Shown piece after piece: positions 1 to 5,974 of a stretch of DNA of 22,439 bases (the first letter of the stretch is position 1; each line of letters begins with the position of its first letter). A program made the position numbers and the translations under genes. The notes beneath the pieces were generated by a model. The model had not been told where the DNA came from, did not search any database, and was given only the letters and a program-made list of their open reading frames with translations. Source of the stretch: UBA3076 sp964646435 (lineage in GTDB: Bacteria > Desulfobacterota > Dissulfuribacteria > Dissulfuribacterales > UBA3076); contig CAZYEJ010000033.1 in assembly GCA_964646435.1 (NCBI GenBank), positions 1 to 22,439 on the forward strand, written 5' to 3'.

Positions 1-55
1 CAATTGTACCTACATTGACGTGCGGCTTGGTACGCTCAAATTTTTGCTTGCTCAT
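1..55 (-). CDS. tuf: Elongation factor Tu, N-terminal fragment (cut by window edge)
   Basis: Only the first 18 codons are present, read leftwards from an ATG at 55. They give MSKQKFERTKPHVNVGTI, the invariant N-terminus of EF-Tu just before its GHVDHGKT P-loop; EF-G begins quite differently. EF-Tu is the GTPase that delivers aminoacyl-tRNA to the ribosome in the cytoplasm. A clear Shine-Dalgarno (GGAGG) lies a few bases upstream of the ATG. The gene follows rpsG by 108 bp in the same direction, so it looks like part of the str operon, but fusA, which normally sits between rpsG and tuf, is missing here. The rest of the gene lies outside the window. Confidence 0.93.
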   Translation of the reverse strand, partial: MSKQKFERTKPHVNVGTI

Positions 56-123
56 GATAATCCTCCACTAAATTATCAGGCGCTGGTTGCGTTAGATCCC
101 ATATATCTTTTATTTTGTCATCA

Positions 124-139
124 GAGCCGGTTGCGGCTC
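124..139 (-). other. Hairpin between rpsG and tuf
   Basis: A perfect 6-bp GC-rich stem (GAGCCG/CGGCTC) with a 4-base loop lies in the 108-bp rpsG-tuf spacer. On the minus strand it is followed by A-rich sequence and not by a U-tract, so it is not a convincing intrinsic terminator. It could be a processing or stability element of the str mRNA. Function is not known. Confidence 0.35.
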
Positions 140-163
140 ATCAACAAATTTTAATACTTGCAG

Positions 164-634
164 TTACCATCTATAATGTGCGAATGCCTTGTTGGCCTCA
201 GCCATACGGTGGGTATCTTCCTTCTTTTTAAAGGCCGTTCCCCTTCTATTGTAAGCATCAAGTAACTCTCCGGCCAATCGCTGAGCCATGGATTTTTCTC
301 CCCTCTTTTTAGAAAAACTCACGAGCCATCTTATGGCCAGCGCCTGCCTACGATCCGTTCGAACCTCAACCGGTACCTGATAAGTTGCGCCGCCAACCCT
401 TCTGGACCGCACCTCCAACACAGGTTTTATATTTTCCATTGCCTGTTCGAAGACCTTGACAGGTTCTTCTTTGGAATGTCTTTCCACAATATCCATGGCG
501 TCATAGAAAATTTTTCGAGAAATACTCTTTTTGCCATTGCGCATCAAACCGTTAATAAATTTAGACACCAGAGTATTTTTATACTTTGGGTCTGGCGCTA
601 TAATCCGCTTAGGGACTTCTCTTCTCCTTGGCAT
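164..634 (-). CDS. rpsG: 30S ribosomal protein S7
   Basis: The 156-residue product has the usual bacterial S7 length and starts MPRRREVPKR with the basic N-terminal tail. Conserved S7 blocks follow: KFINGLMRNGKKS (about residues 25-37), RRVGGATYQVPVEV (about 78-91), RWLVSFSKKR and the C-terminal AEANKAFAHYRW. S7 nucleates assembly of the 30S head by binding the 3' domain of 16S rRNA, and in many bacteria represses its own operon. The gene lies 194 bp downstream of rpsL and 108 bp upstream of tuf, all on the minus strand. Its Shine-Dalgarno is weak (GGGTAAG region), which could fit translational coupling or autoregulation. Confidence 0.97.
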   Translation of the reverse strand: MPRRREVPKRIIAPDPKYKNTLVSKFINGLMRNGKKSISRKIFYDAMDIVERHSKEEPVKVFEQAMENIKPVLEVRSRRVGGATYQVPVEVRTDRRQALAIRWLVSFSKKRGEKSMAQRLAGELLDAYNRRGTAFKKKEDTHRMAEANKAFAHYRW

Positions 635-671
635 AGTTTTCTTACCCGTATTTTATATCTGATTTCCGCTG

Positions 672-700
672 AAAATACCCCATCTCCTGCGTTATTTCAA
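672..700 (-). promoter_or_regulatory. Possible internal promoter upstream of rpsG
   Basis: On the minus strand TTGAAA (700-695) and TATTTT (677-672) are separated by exactly 17 nt, a sigma70-like arrangement in the rpsL-rpsG spacer. The -10 box is only moderately good. If real, it would let rpsG-tuf be transcribed independently of the rpsL promoter. Confidence 0.3.
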
Positions 701-828
701 TTTTTTTATTATGACGACGCACTTTATACATAATCCTTATTCTTCGAAAATCCCACACTTTACATCCGGGAATTCTGATCAAAAATCGTTTTTTACAAAA
801 AAACCATATAATTCAAGATGCCGACCAG

Positions 829-1200
829 CTATTTGGGCCGCTTTGTTCCGTACTTTGATCTTGCCTTTTGTCTATCTTGAACCCCAAGGGCATCTAATGT
901 CCCTCTAACGATGTGATATCGAACACCGGGAAGGTCCTTGACACGCCCCCCACGAATTAATACGACTGAGTGTTCCTGCAGGTTGTGACCGATACCTGGA
1001 ATATAGGACGTAACCTCCATGCCATTGGTCAGACGCACACGGGCTACCTTTCGAAGGGCCGAGTTAGGCTTCTTTGGGGTAGTAGTATAGACACGGGTGC
1101 ATACACCACGGCGCTGCGGACAGGAGTCCAAGGCAGGCGCCTTGGTCTTCTTTTTGATCTTCTTGCGCCCCTTTCGGACCAGCTGATTGATAGTCGGCAT
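829..1200 (-). CDS. rpsL: 30S ribosomal protein S12
   Basis: S12 sits in the ribosomal decoding centre. The start is placed at the ATG at 1200, giving the canonical MPTINQLVRKGR N-terminus and 123 residues; an ATG six bases upstream at 1206 lies too close to the Shine-Dalgarno (GAGGAG), which is ideally spaced from 1200. Family hallmarks are PKKPNSALRKVARVRL (the loop with the lysine involved in streptomycin response) and GGRVKDLPGVRYHIVRG, containing the aspartate that RimO methylthiolates in many bacteria. It is the first gene of the minus-strand str operon. The upstream leader carries a promoter and a terminator-like hairpin. Confidence 0.97.
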   Translation of the reverse strand: MPTINQLVRKGRKKIKKKTKAPALDSCPQRRGVCTRVYTTTPKKPNSALRKVARVRLTNGMEVTSYIPGIGHNLQEHSVVLIRGGRVKDLPGVRYHIVRGTLDALGVQDRQKARSKYGTKRPK

Positions 1201-1243
1201 CCACATACTCCTCTTAATGTTACTTCCAAAAAATTGTTCTTTT

Positions 1244-1306
1244 AAAAAATAAAAGAGGCTTACTCATTTTTCCTGTTTCCTATGATAAAGAAAAGTGAGT
1301 CGCCTC
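1244..1306 (-). terminator. Terminator-like hairpin in the rpsL leader (candidate attenuator)
   Basis: Read on the minus strand, the arms 1306-1290 and 1272-1255 form a long stem: 5 bp GAGGC/GCCTC, a small bulge, 5 bp ACTCA/TGAGT, then A-T/G-T pairs closing a loop of about 17 nt. It is followed at once by UUUUAUUUUUU (1254-1244), the classical layout of a rho-independent terminator. No minus-strand gene lies upstream for it to terminate. It sits between the candidate str promoter and rpsL, so transcripts must read through it; hence attenuation is inferred. Confidence 0.6.
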
Positions 1307-1322
1307 AAAAAGAAAGCCCTTC

Positions 1323-1351
1323 TTCATACTGAGTTAGCCGAAACTTGTCAA
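1323..1351 (-). promoter_or_regulatory. Candidate sigma70 promoter of the str operon
   Basis: On the minus strand a perfect -35 box TTGACA (1351-1346) is followed after 17 nt by TATGAA (1328-1323). Transcription would start near 1315, giving a leader of about 115 nt before the rpsL ATG at 1200, which contains the terminator-like hairpin. Confidence 0.55.
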
Positions 1352-1559
1352 GACCCATTGTCATTTTCTGGATAATTCATATTGAGATATGAACAACAGC
1401 ATTAAAATTGAGATACTTTTTTTATTTATAATAATTAATATATTATACTACTTTCTCCGTAATTTCTCAATAAGTCCGGGCAAACCACATTTTGCGACTA
1501 TCCAATGGATTCCCGCCTTATAACATCACCTGACATAGTACACCGCCGAGGAGGAATCC

Positions 1560-1588
1560 TTGACGTATATTCAAAAAAATGGTATCCG
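1560..1588 (+). promoter_or_regulatory. Possible promoter of tRNA-Pro
   Basis: TTGACG (1560-1565) and TATCCG (1583-1588) are 17 nt apart, about 45 nt upstream of the mature tRNA 5' end. The -35 is good, the -10 is poor. The rest of the 1352-1559 gap is A/T-rich and shows nothing else that can be supported. Confidence 0.3.
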
Positions 1589-1634
1589 AGCGAGGCTGAA
1601 AGTACGTTTGAGTTCATGAGCTAGTGCTTTATGT

Positions 1635-1711
<77 letters not shown>

Positions 1712-1712
1712 G

Positions 1713-1892
1713 TTAAATGTTGAATGCTAAATGTTGAATGTTGAATGTTGAATTAAGGTATATATCTTTTAAATCTTTTCCCACTCCATAGTTAGTGCTT
1801 GAACGGAAACCTAAAATTTTGTTTTCTCAATTTAGGTCGGGAACCATTAACATAATATGATTATTTTCTTTAATTCAAAATTTAGAATTCAA
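1713..1892. repeat. Inverted pair of 7-base tandem repeats (pair A)
   Basis: Starting two bases after the tRNA, six 7-base units (TTAAATG, TTGAATG, CTAAATG, then TTGAATG twice and TTGAATT) run from 1713 to 1754. Three units of the same pattern in reverse complement occupy 1872-1892. Read on the minus strand these are TTGAATT, CTAAATT, TTGAATT, matching left-arm units except for the last base. The 117-nt core contains an imperfect hairpin around CCTAAAATT/AATTTAGG. The core motifs TATATCTTT and TTTTCCC recur in pair B. Confidence 0.75.
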
Positions 1893-1896
1893 AATT

Positions 1897-1925
1897 GTGT
1901 CTGAACGGCCTTTTCATTCAGACAC
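1897..1925. other. 9-bp perfect hairpin upstream of the SAM hydrolase gene
   Basis: GTGTCTGAA (1897-1905) and TTCAGACAC (1917-1925) are perfect inverted repeats around an 11-nt loop. The structure lies directly after repeat pair A and 40 nt before the start codon. No T-run follows, so it is more likely an mRNA 5' structure or a protein site than a terminator. Confidence 0.5.
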
Positions 1926-1964
1926 CAGTTGTGGTCATCTCGGTCGATTTTTGCAGGTTCAGTG

Positions 1965-2747
1965 ATGATCCTGGCCTTTTTGAGTGATTTCGGATTAAAG
2001 GACCCTTATGTGGGGATAGTCAAGGCAGTCGTGCTTGGCATCAATCCCGCTCTGCGTATTGTGGACATCAGTCATCAAGTTACCCCACAGGATGTCATAG
2101 GCGGGTCCTTTGTCCTGGGATCGGCTTTTAGGGAATTTTCCTCTGGAACCGTCTTTCTCGCTGTAGTTGACCCGGGTGTCGGGTCTCAAAGGATAGGTCT
2201 CCTTGCCGTTACAGAACGCTACACGTTTCTGGCACCGGACAACGGTCTTTTGAGTATGGTGTTCCGATATTCTAAAAAAGTAACCTGCTTCAGCATAGAG
2301 AATAGTCGCTATTTCAGGCATCCGGTCAGTGACACATTCCACGGAAGAGATATCTTTGCCCCTGTTGCTGCCCATCTGAGCCTTGGAGTAAAGCCGCACT
2401 CCTTTGGCCCTCCCTGTCCGAACCCTGTTCGGCTTGCATGGCCCGAACCGGTTATCAGAGACCAATATATCAAAGGCGAAGTAATACATGTAGACGGCTT
2501 TGGAAGCCTGGTTCTCAATATACCCGCTGACCTTATCCAACACAGGGAACCTGTTAGCAAACAGTTCAACACCAATATCAAGGGGATGGAGTTATCCTTA
2601 CTCAGCACTTACTCAGACGTGGCCAAAGGTAAACCCTTGGCCCTTATTGGCAGCTCCGGTTTTCTGGAGATAGCTGTAAATCAGGGGAGTGCGGCGGAGG
2701 TGCTTGATGCTGGTGTCGGTGAACCGGTTGTTGTACGGACTTCCTGA
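1965..2747 (+). CDS. S-adenosylmethionine hydrolase (adenosine-forming), DUF62 family
   Basis: The family converts S-adenosylmethionine and water to adenosine and methionine, a cytoplasmic activity whose in vivo purpose is poorly known; relatives include fluorinase and chlorinase. Visible family marks are FLSDFGLKDPYVG at the N-terminus (nucleoside-binding Asp), VDPGVGS, APDNGLLS, and FHGRDIFAPVAA carrying the His and Arg of the conserved Asp-Arg-His triad, followed by a C-terminal beta-barrel domain with VIHVDGFGSLVLNIP. The ATG at 1965 (260 residues) is preferred since homology begins at once; an in-frame GTG lies just before it, and a TTG at 1929 would add 12 unconserved residues. It stands alone, and its residues do not suggest a halogenase. 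Confidence 0.88.
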   Translation: MILAFLSDFGLKDPYVGIVKAVVLGINPALRIVDISHQVTPQDVIGGSFVLGSAFREFSSGTVFLAVVDPGVGSQRIGLLAVTERYTFLAPDNGLLSMVFRYSKKVTCFSIENSRYFRHPVSDTFHGRDIFAPVAAHLSLGVKPHSFGPPCPNPVRLAWPEPVIRDQYIKGEVIHVDGFGSLVLNIPADLIQHREPVSKQFNTNIKGMELSLLSTYSDVAKGKPLALIGSSGFLEIAVNQGSAAEVLDAGVGEPVVVRTS

Positions 2748-2844
2748 TCATCTTCGATAACAAGTATGCGTTTTTGATCTTGCCCCATTTTTCTACACAA
2801 TCAGAAAATTCTATTAATATAATACTCGGCATTCTTCATTCACC

Positions 2845-3003
2845 AGTTTACACTTTTTTCGAAAAAGCATGTATTGTCAAGTTGAATGCTGAGGTCAAAA
2901 TTTGAAATTCGAAATTAGGTAACACATCTATATCTTTAGTATTTTCCCCAATTTCAAGTTTCAAATTTCACTGCCAAAATACAGGAGCAACAAAGTGTAA
3001 ACT
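2845..3003. repeat. 159-bp segment with perfect 12-bp terminal inverted repeats (MITE-like)
   Basis: AGTTTACACTTT (2845-2856) and its exact reverse complement AAAGTGTAAACT (2992-3003) bound a noncoding segment. It contains repeat pair B. No open frame of note and no target-site duplication are visible. The same terminal motif, extended to AGTTTACACTTTTT, recurs at 22403-22416. The layout resembles a miniature inverted-repeat element, but a chance dyad or regulatory structure is not excluded. Confidence 0.5.
2898..2968. repeat. Inverted pair of 7-base tandem repeats (pair B)
   Basis: Three 7-base units (AAATTTG, AAATTCG, AAATTAG) occupy 2898-2918. The facing arm at 2950-2968 reads, in reverse complement, AAATTTG, AAACTTG, AAATT. 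The arms match at all but two positions over 19 bases, with a 31-nt core between them that shares TATATCTTT and TTTTCCC with pair A. Confidence 0.7.
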
Positions 3004-3007
3004 ACTT

Positions 3008-3037
3008 TTGACTTGGCGTGAAGGCTGCCATTTATAT
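3008..3037 (+). promoter_or_regulatory. Possible promoter of the ispG-proS-rsh operon
   Basis: TTGACT (3008-3013) is followed after 17-18 nt by TTTATA/TTATAT (3031-3037). The -35 starts five bases after the right end of the inverted-repeat segment, so that segment may border or supply part of the promoter. The predicted leader is about 90 nt. Confidence 0.35.
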
Positions 3038-3137
3038 TTTCTAATCCCTCAATTTATTATCTATATATTTATGGATTTGATGTCAACCTTTATGTCTCTG
3101 CATTGCCCAATCTTTAACACTGATTTATTATATCATT

Positions 3138-4265
3138 ATGAAACAAAATATTTCTAATATAGTCAAGACACGTAAAACTACACGTGTCATTCATGTTGGG
3201 GATGTGGCCATTGGAGGCGAACACCCCATTGCAGTCCAATCTATGACCAACACAGACACAAGAGATGTCCCTGCCACGGTTGCACAGATTCACCGTTTGC
3301 AGGAGGTCGGGTGTGAAATTATAAGGGTGGCGGTGCCTGATACTGCTGCCGCTCAGGCAATTTCAGAAATTAAAAAATCAATTTCCATACCCATTATTGC
3401 AGATATACACTTTGACTGGCGTCTGGCCGTGGTCTCGATAGAAGCTGGTGCCGACTGCATAAGGATAAATCCTGGAAACATCGGGGGCAGGGAAAAGCTG
3501 GCACGAGTAGTAGAAAAGGTCAAAGAATACGGAGTATCCATGAGGGTGGGGGTCAATGCGGGCTCCCTTGAAAAGGACATCAGAAAAAAGTTCGGAGGTC
3601 CCATACCTGAAGCCTTAGTGGAAAGCGCCCTCAAAAATATCGGCCTTGTGGTTGATATGGGCTGCGAGTCCATCAAAATCTCCATAAAATCTTCAGACGT
3701 CCTTAATACAGTGGATGCTTACCGTCAGTTGTCCAGGAAGACGGACTTTCCTCTGCATCTTGGTGTAACCGAAGCAGGAGGGCTTATCCCCGGAACAGTC
3801 AAGAGCAGTGTCGCCCTTGCGGTCCTTTTTATGGATGGTATAGGTGATACTATGAGGGTTTCGCTGACCAGAGATCCTGTAGAAGAAATCCGGGTCGCAT
3901 ACGAGATCCTTCGAGCACTGAAAATAAGGCAGCGGGGTCCGGAAATAATTTCATGTCCCACATGTGGTCGATGTGAGATAGACCTCTTTTCTCTGGCTTC
4001 TGAGGTAGAGCGCAGGGCGCAACGGATTCCATATCCATTAAAGCTGGCTGTAATGGGATGCATAGTAAACGGCCCTGGAGAGGCCAGAGAAGCGGATATC
4101 GGTCTTGCCGGCGGAAAGGGAGTCGGTCTTATCTTCAAAGGAGATCGTCTTTTGAAAAAGGTGCCTGAGCAGGAACTCCTGGAAACGTTTTGGGCAGAGG
4201 TAGAGCGGTTGGTGGAAATCGAAAGACAAAAGGTCGAAGATAGAGAAAAGAAAGGCAGAAAATAA
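3138..4265 (+). CDS. ispG: (E)-4-hydroxy-3-methylbut-2-enyl-diphosphate synthase (IspG/GcpE)
   Basis: IspG performs the reductive ring opening of methylerythritol cyclodiphosphate in the non-mevalonate isoprenoid pathway. The 375-residue protein is the short bacterial form: an N-terminal TIM barrel beginning TRVIHVGDVAIGG and PIAVQSMTNTDT, then a C-terminal iron-sulphur domain. The [4Fe-4S] ligands are visible as C273 and C276 (CPTCGRC) and C308 with E315 (GCIVNGPGEA), the same spacing as the E. coli enzyme. No Shine-Dalgarno precedes the ATG. The stop codon overlaps the proS start by one base (TAATG), so the two are probably translationally coupled. Confidence 0.96.
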   Translation: MKQNISNIVKTRKTTRVIHVGDVAIGGEHPIAVQSMTNTDTRDVPATVAQIHRLQEVGCEIIRVAVPDTAAAQAISEIKKSISIPIIADIHFDWRLAVVSIEAGADCIRINPGNIGGREKLARVVEKVKEYGVSMRVGVNAGSLEKDIRKKFGGPIPEALVESALKNIGLVVDMGCESIKISIKSSDVLNTVDAYRQLSRKTDFPLHLGVTEAGGLIPGTVKSSVALAVLFMDGIGDTMRVSLTRDPVEEIRVAYEILRALKIRQRGPEIISCPTCGRCEIDLFSLASEVERRAQRIPYPLKLAVMGCIVNGPGEAREADIGLAGGKGVGLIFKGDRLLKKVPEQELLETFWAEVERLVEIERQKVEDREKKGRK

Positions 4266-5974
4266 TGAGATATTCGAAATTGTTTTTGCCTACCTTAAAA
4301 GAGGTTCCTGCAGAGGCAGAGGTCATATCCCACAAATTGTTGCTAAGGGCCGGCATGATCAGAAAGCTGGCCTCCGGCCTCTATTCATATCTGCCCCTAG
4401 GCCTGAGATCCCTTCGCAAGGTAGAAAAGATAATCAGGGAAGAGATGGACCGTGCCGGTGCCCAGGAAGTGCTCCTGCCCATGGTCCAACCGTCAGAGCT
4501 CTGGCAGGAAAGCGGCAGATGGGAACACTACGGAAAGGAACTCCTGCGTTTTGAGGACAGGCACGGCCGAGCAAGCTGCCTCGGTCCTACCCATGAAGAG
4601 GTAATCACAGACATTGTGCGAAAGGAGATCAGATCCTATCGTGACCTTCCACTGAATCTGTACCAGATCCAGACAAAATTTCGAGATGAAATCCGGCCTC
4701 GCTTCGGGCTCATGCGGAGTAGAGAGTTCCTGATGAAAGACGCCTACAGCTTTGACGTGGACGATGATGCCCTTGAGAAGACCTATCAGGTTATGTACAA
4801 GGCCTATTGCCGAATATTTGAGCGCTGCGGCCTTGATTTTAGGCCTGTTGAGGCAGACACCGGCAGCATCGGAGGACATGCCTCCCATGAATTCATGGTC
4901 ATGGCAGATACAGGAGAAGACCGGATAGCCTGTTGCACATCCTGTGATTATGCAGCCAATGTTGAACTTGCCCCAGTTATTCAGTCATCAAATCACCAAA
5001 TCACCAAATCACCAAATCACCAAATCACCAAGGTCAGTACCCCGGGGAAACGCTCAGTAGAGGAAGTGACGGAGTTCCTGGGTGTATCTGCCGATCGCCT
5101 GGTCAAAACCCTCATAATGATTGCTGATGATAGACCTGTTGTGGTCCTCATAAGGGGCGACCACGAGCTGAACGACGTGAAACTTATGCGCCTTTTGGGA
5201 GTGGAGGATCTTCATTTTGCCGACGAAACCACTGTCCGAAGTGTTACCGGAGCGCCTGTCGGGTTTGTAGGACCGGTCGGCCTTTCCGAGGACTTGAAGG
5301 TCGTAGCGGATCAAGACGTTTCCACACTCAAGGATTTCGTGACAGGCGCAAATGAACCTGATGCCCACTTTACCGGGGTAAACTGGGGCAGAGATGTTTC
5401 CATGCCGGAATTTGCCGACATCAGGGTCATTACTGAAGGAGATCCCTGCCCCAGGTGTAAAGGGAAAATAAAACTTAAACGCGGCATAGAGGTCGGGCAC
5501 ATTTTTAAACTCGGGACCAAATACAGTGAGACCATGGGTGCTACATTCCTGGACGCCGATGGGAAGAAACAGCTCGCCGTCATGGGGTGTTACGGTATTG
5601 GTGTGGGACGAACAGTAGCAGCGGCCATAGAGCAAAATTACGATGAAAACGGTATTATCTTTCCAATACCAATCGCTCCATTTGAGGTAATAATCTCCCT
5701 GCTTAACGTCAAAGACACTATGATGTCAGAAACTGCTGAAGATCTCTACAATGGATTGATGGCCCAAGGTGTAGACGTCCTGCTCGATGACCGTAAGGAG
5801 CGCCCCGGCGTGAAGTTCAAGGATGCTGACTTGTTAGGGATTCCGCTAAGAATTGTTGTGGGCAAACGACTTAAAGAAAAAGATGAGGTGGAAATCAGAA
5901 TTCGCGCCACAGGCGAGACTATCTCAGTAAAAAAGAAGGAAGCTGTTAAAAAGGCAATTGAAATACTGCGGTGA
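4265..5974 (+). CDS. proS: Prolyl-tRNA synthetase, bacterial type, with a repeat-encoded insertion
   Basis: ProRS charges tRNA-Pro in the cytoplasm. The 569-residue protein is the bacterial architecture: class II core with GPTHEEVITD and motif 2 (RDEIRPRFGLMRSREFLMKD), then the inserted editing (INS) domain from about residue 260 to 400, motif 3 with GCYGIGVGRTVAAAIEQ, and a C-terminal anticodon-binding domain. Five perfect copies of the 8-base unit AAATCACC (4990-5029) encode an HQITKSPN-type repeat near residues 242-257, at the border of the core and the INS domain. Because 8 is not a multiple of 3, gain or loss of one unit would shift frame. The ends overlap ispG (1 base) and rsh (4 bases). 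Confidence 0.96.
   Translation: MRYSKLFLPTLKEVPAEAEVISHKLLLRAGMIRKLASGLYSYLPLGLRSLRKVEKIIREEMDRAGAQEVLLPMVQPSELWQESGRWEHYGKELLRFEDRHGRASCLGPTHEEVITDIVRKEIRSYRDLPLNLYQIQTKFRDEIRPRFGLMRSREFLMKDAYSFDVDDDALEKTYQVMYKAYCRIFERCGLDFRPVEADTGSIGGHASHEFMVMADTGEDRIACCTSCDYAANVELAPVIQSSNHQITKSPNHQITKVSTPGKRSVEEVTEFLGVSADRLVKTLIMIADDRPVVVLIRGDHELNDVKLMRLLGVEDLHFADETTVRSVTGAPVGFVGPVGLSEDLKVVADQDVSTLKDFVTGANEPDAHFTGVNWGRDVSMPEFADIRVITEGDPCPRCKGKIKLKRGIEVGHIFKLGTKYSETMGATFLDADGKKQLAVMGCYGIGVGRTVAAAIEQNYDENGIIFPIPIAPFEVIISLLNVKDTMMSETAEDLYNGLMAQGVDVLLDDRKERPGVKFKDADLLGIPLRIVVGKRLKEKDEVEIRIRATGETISVKKKEAVKKAIEILR
4990..5029 (+). repeat. Five perfect tandem copies of an 8-base unit inside proS
   Basis: The unit AAATCACC is repeated five times without error, with a partial copy before and after. 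It is translated in frame as two turns of an eight-residue repeat (NHQITKSP). Being error-free, the array looks recent or prone to slippage. Confidence 0.95.

Noticed and set aside
1560..1619. A 19-codon frame with a TTG start and upstream GGAGG before tRNA-Pro.
   Set aside because: The TTG coincides with the -35 box of the probable tRNA promoter, the product has no recognisable feature, and frames this short with rare starts arise often by chance.
1713..1754. Could the repeat arrays be a CRISPR?
   Set aside because: The units are 7 bases long and contiguous, without spacers, and no cas genes are present.
1995..2543. Long minus-strand frames antisense to the SAM hydrolase gene and to other genes.
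   Set aside because: They are antisense shadows without family motifs or start signals; the plus-strand genes are clearly coding.
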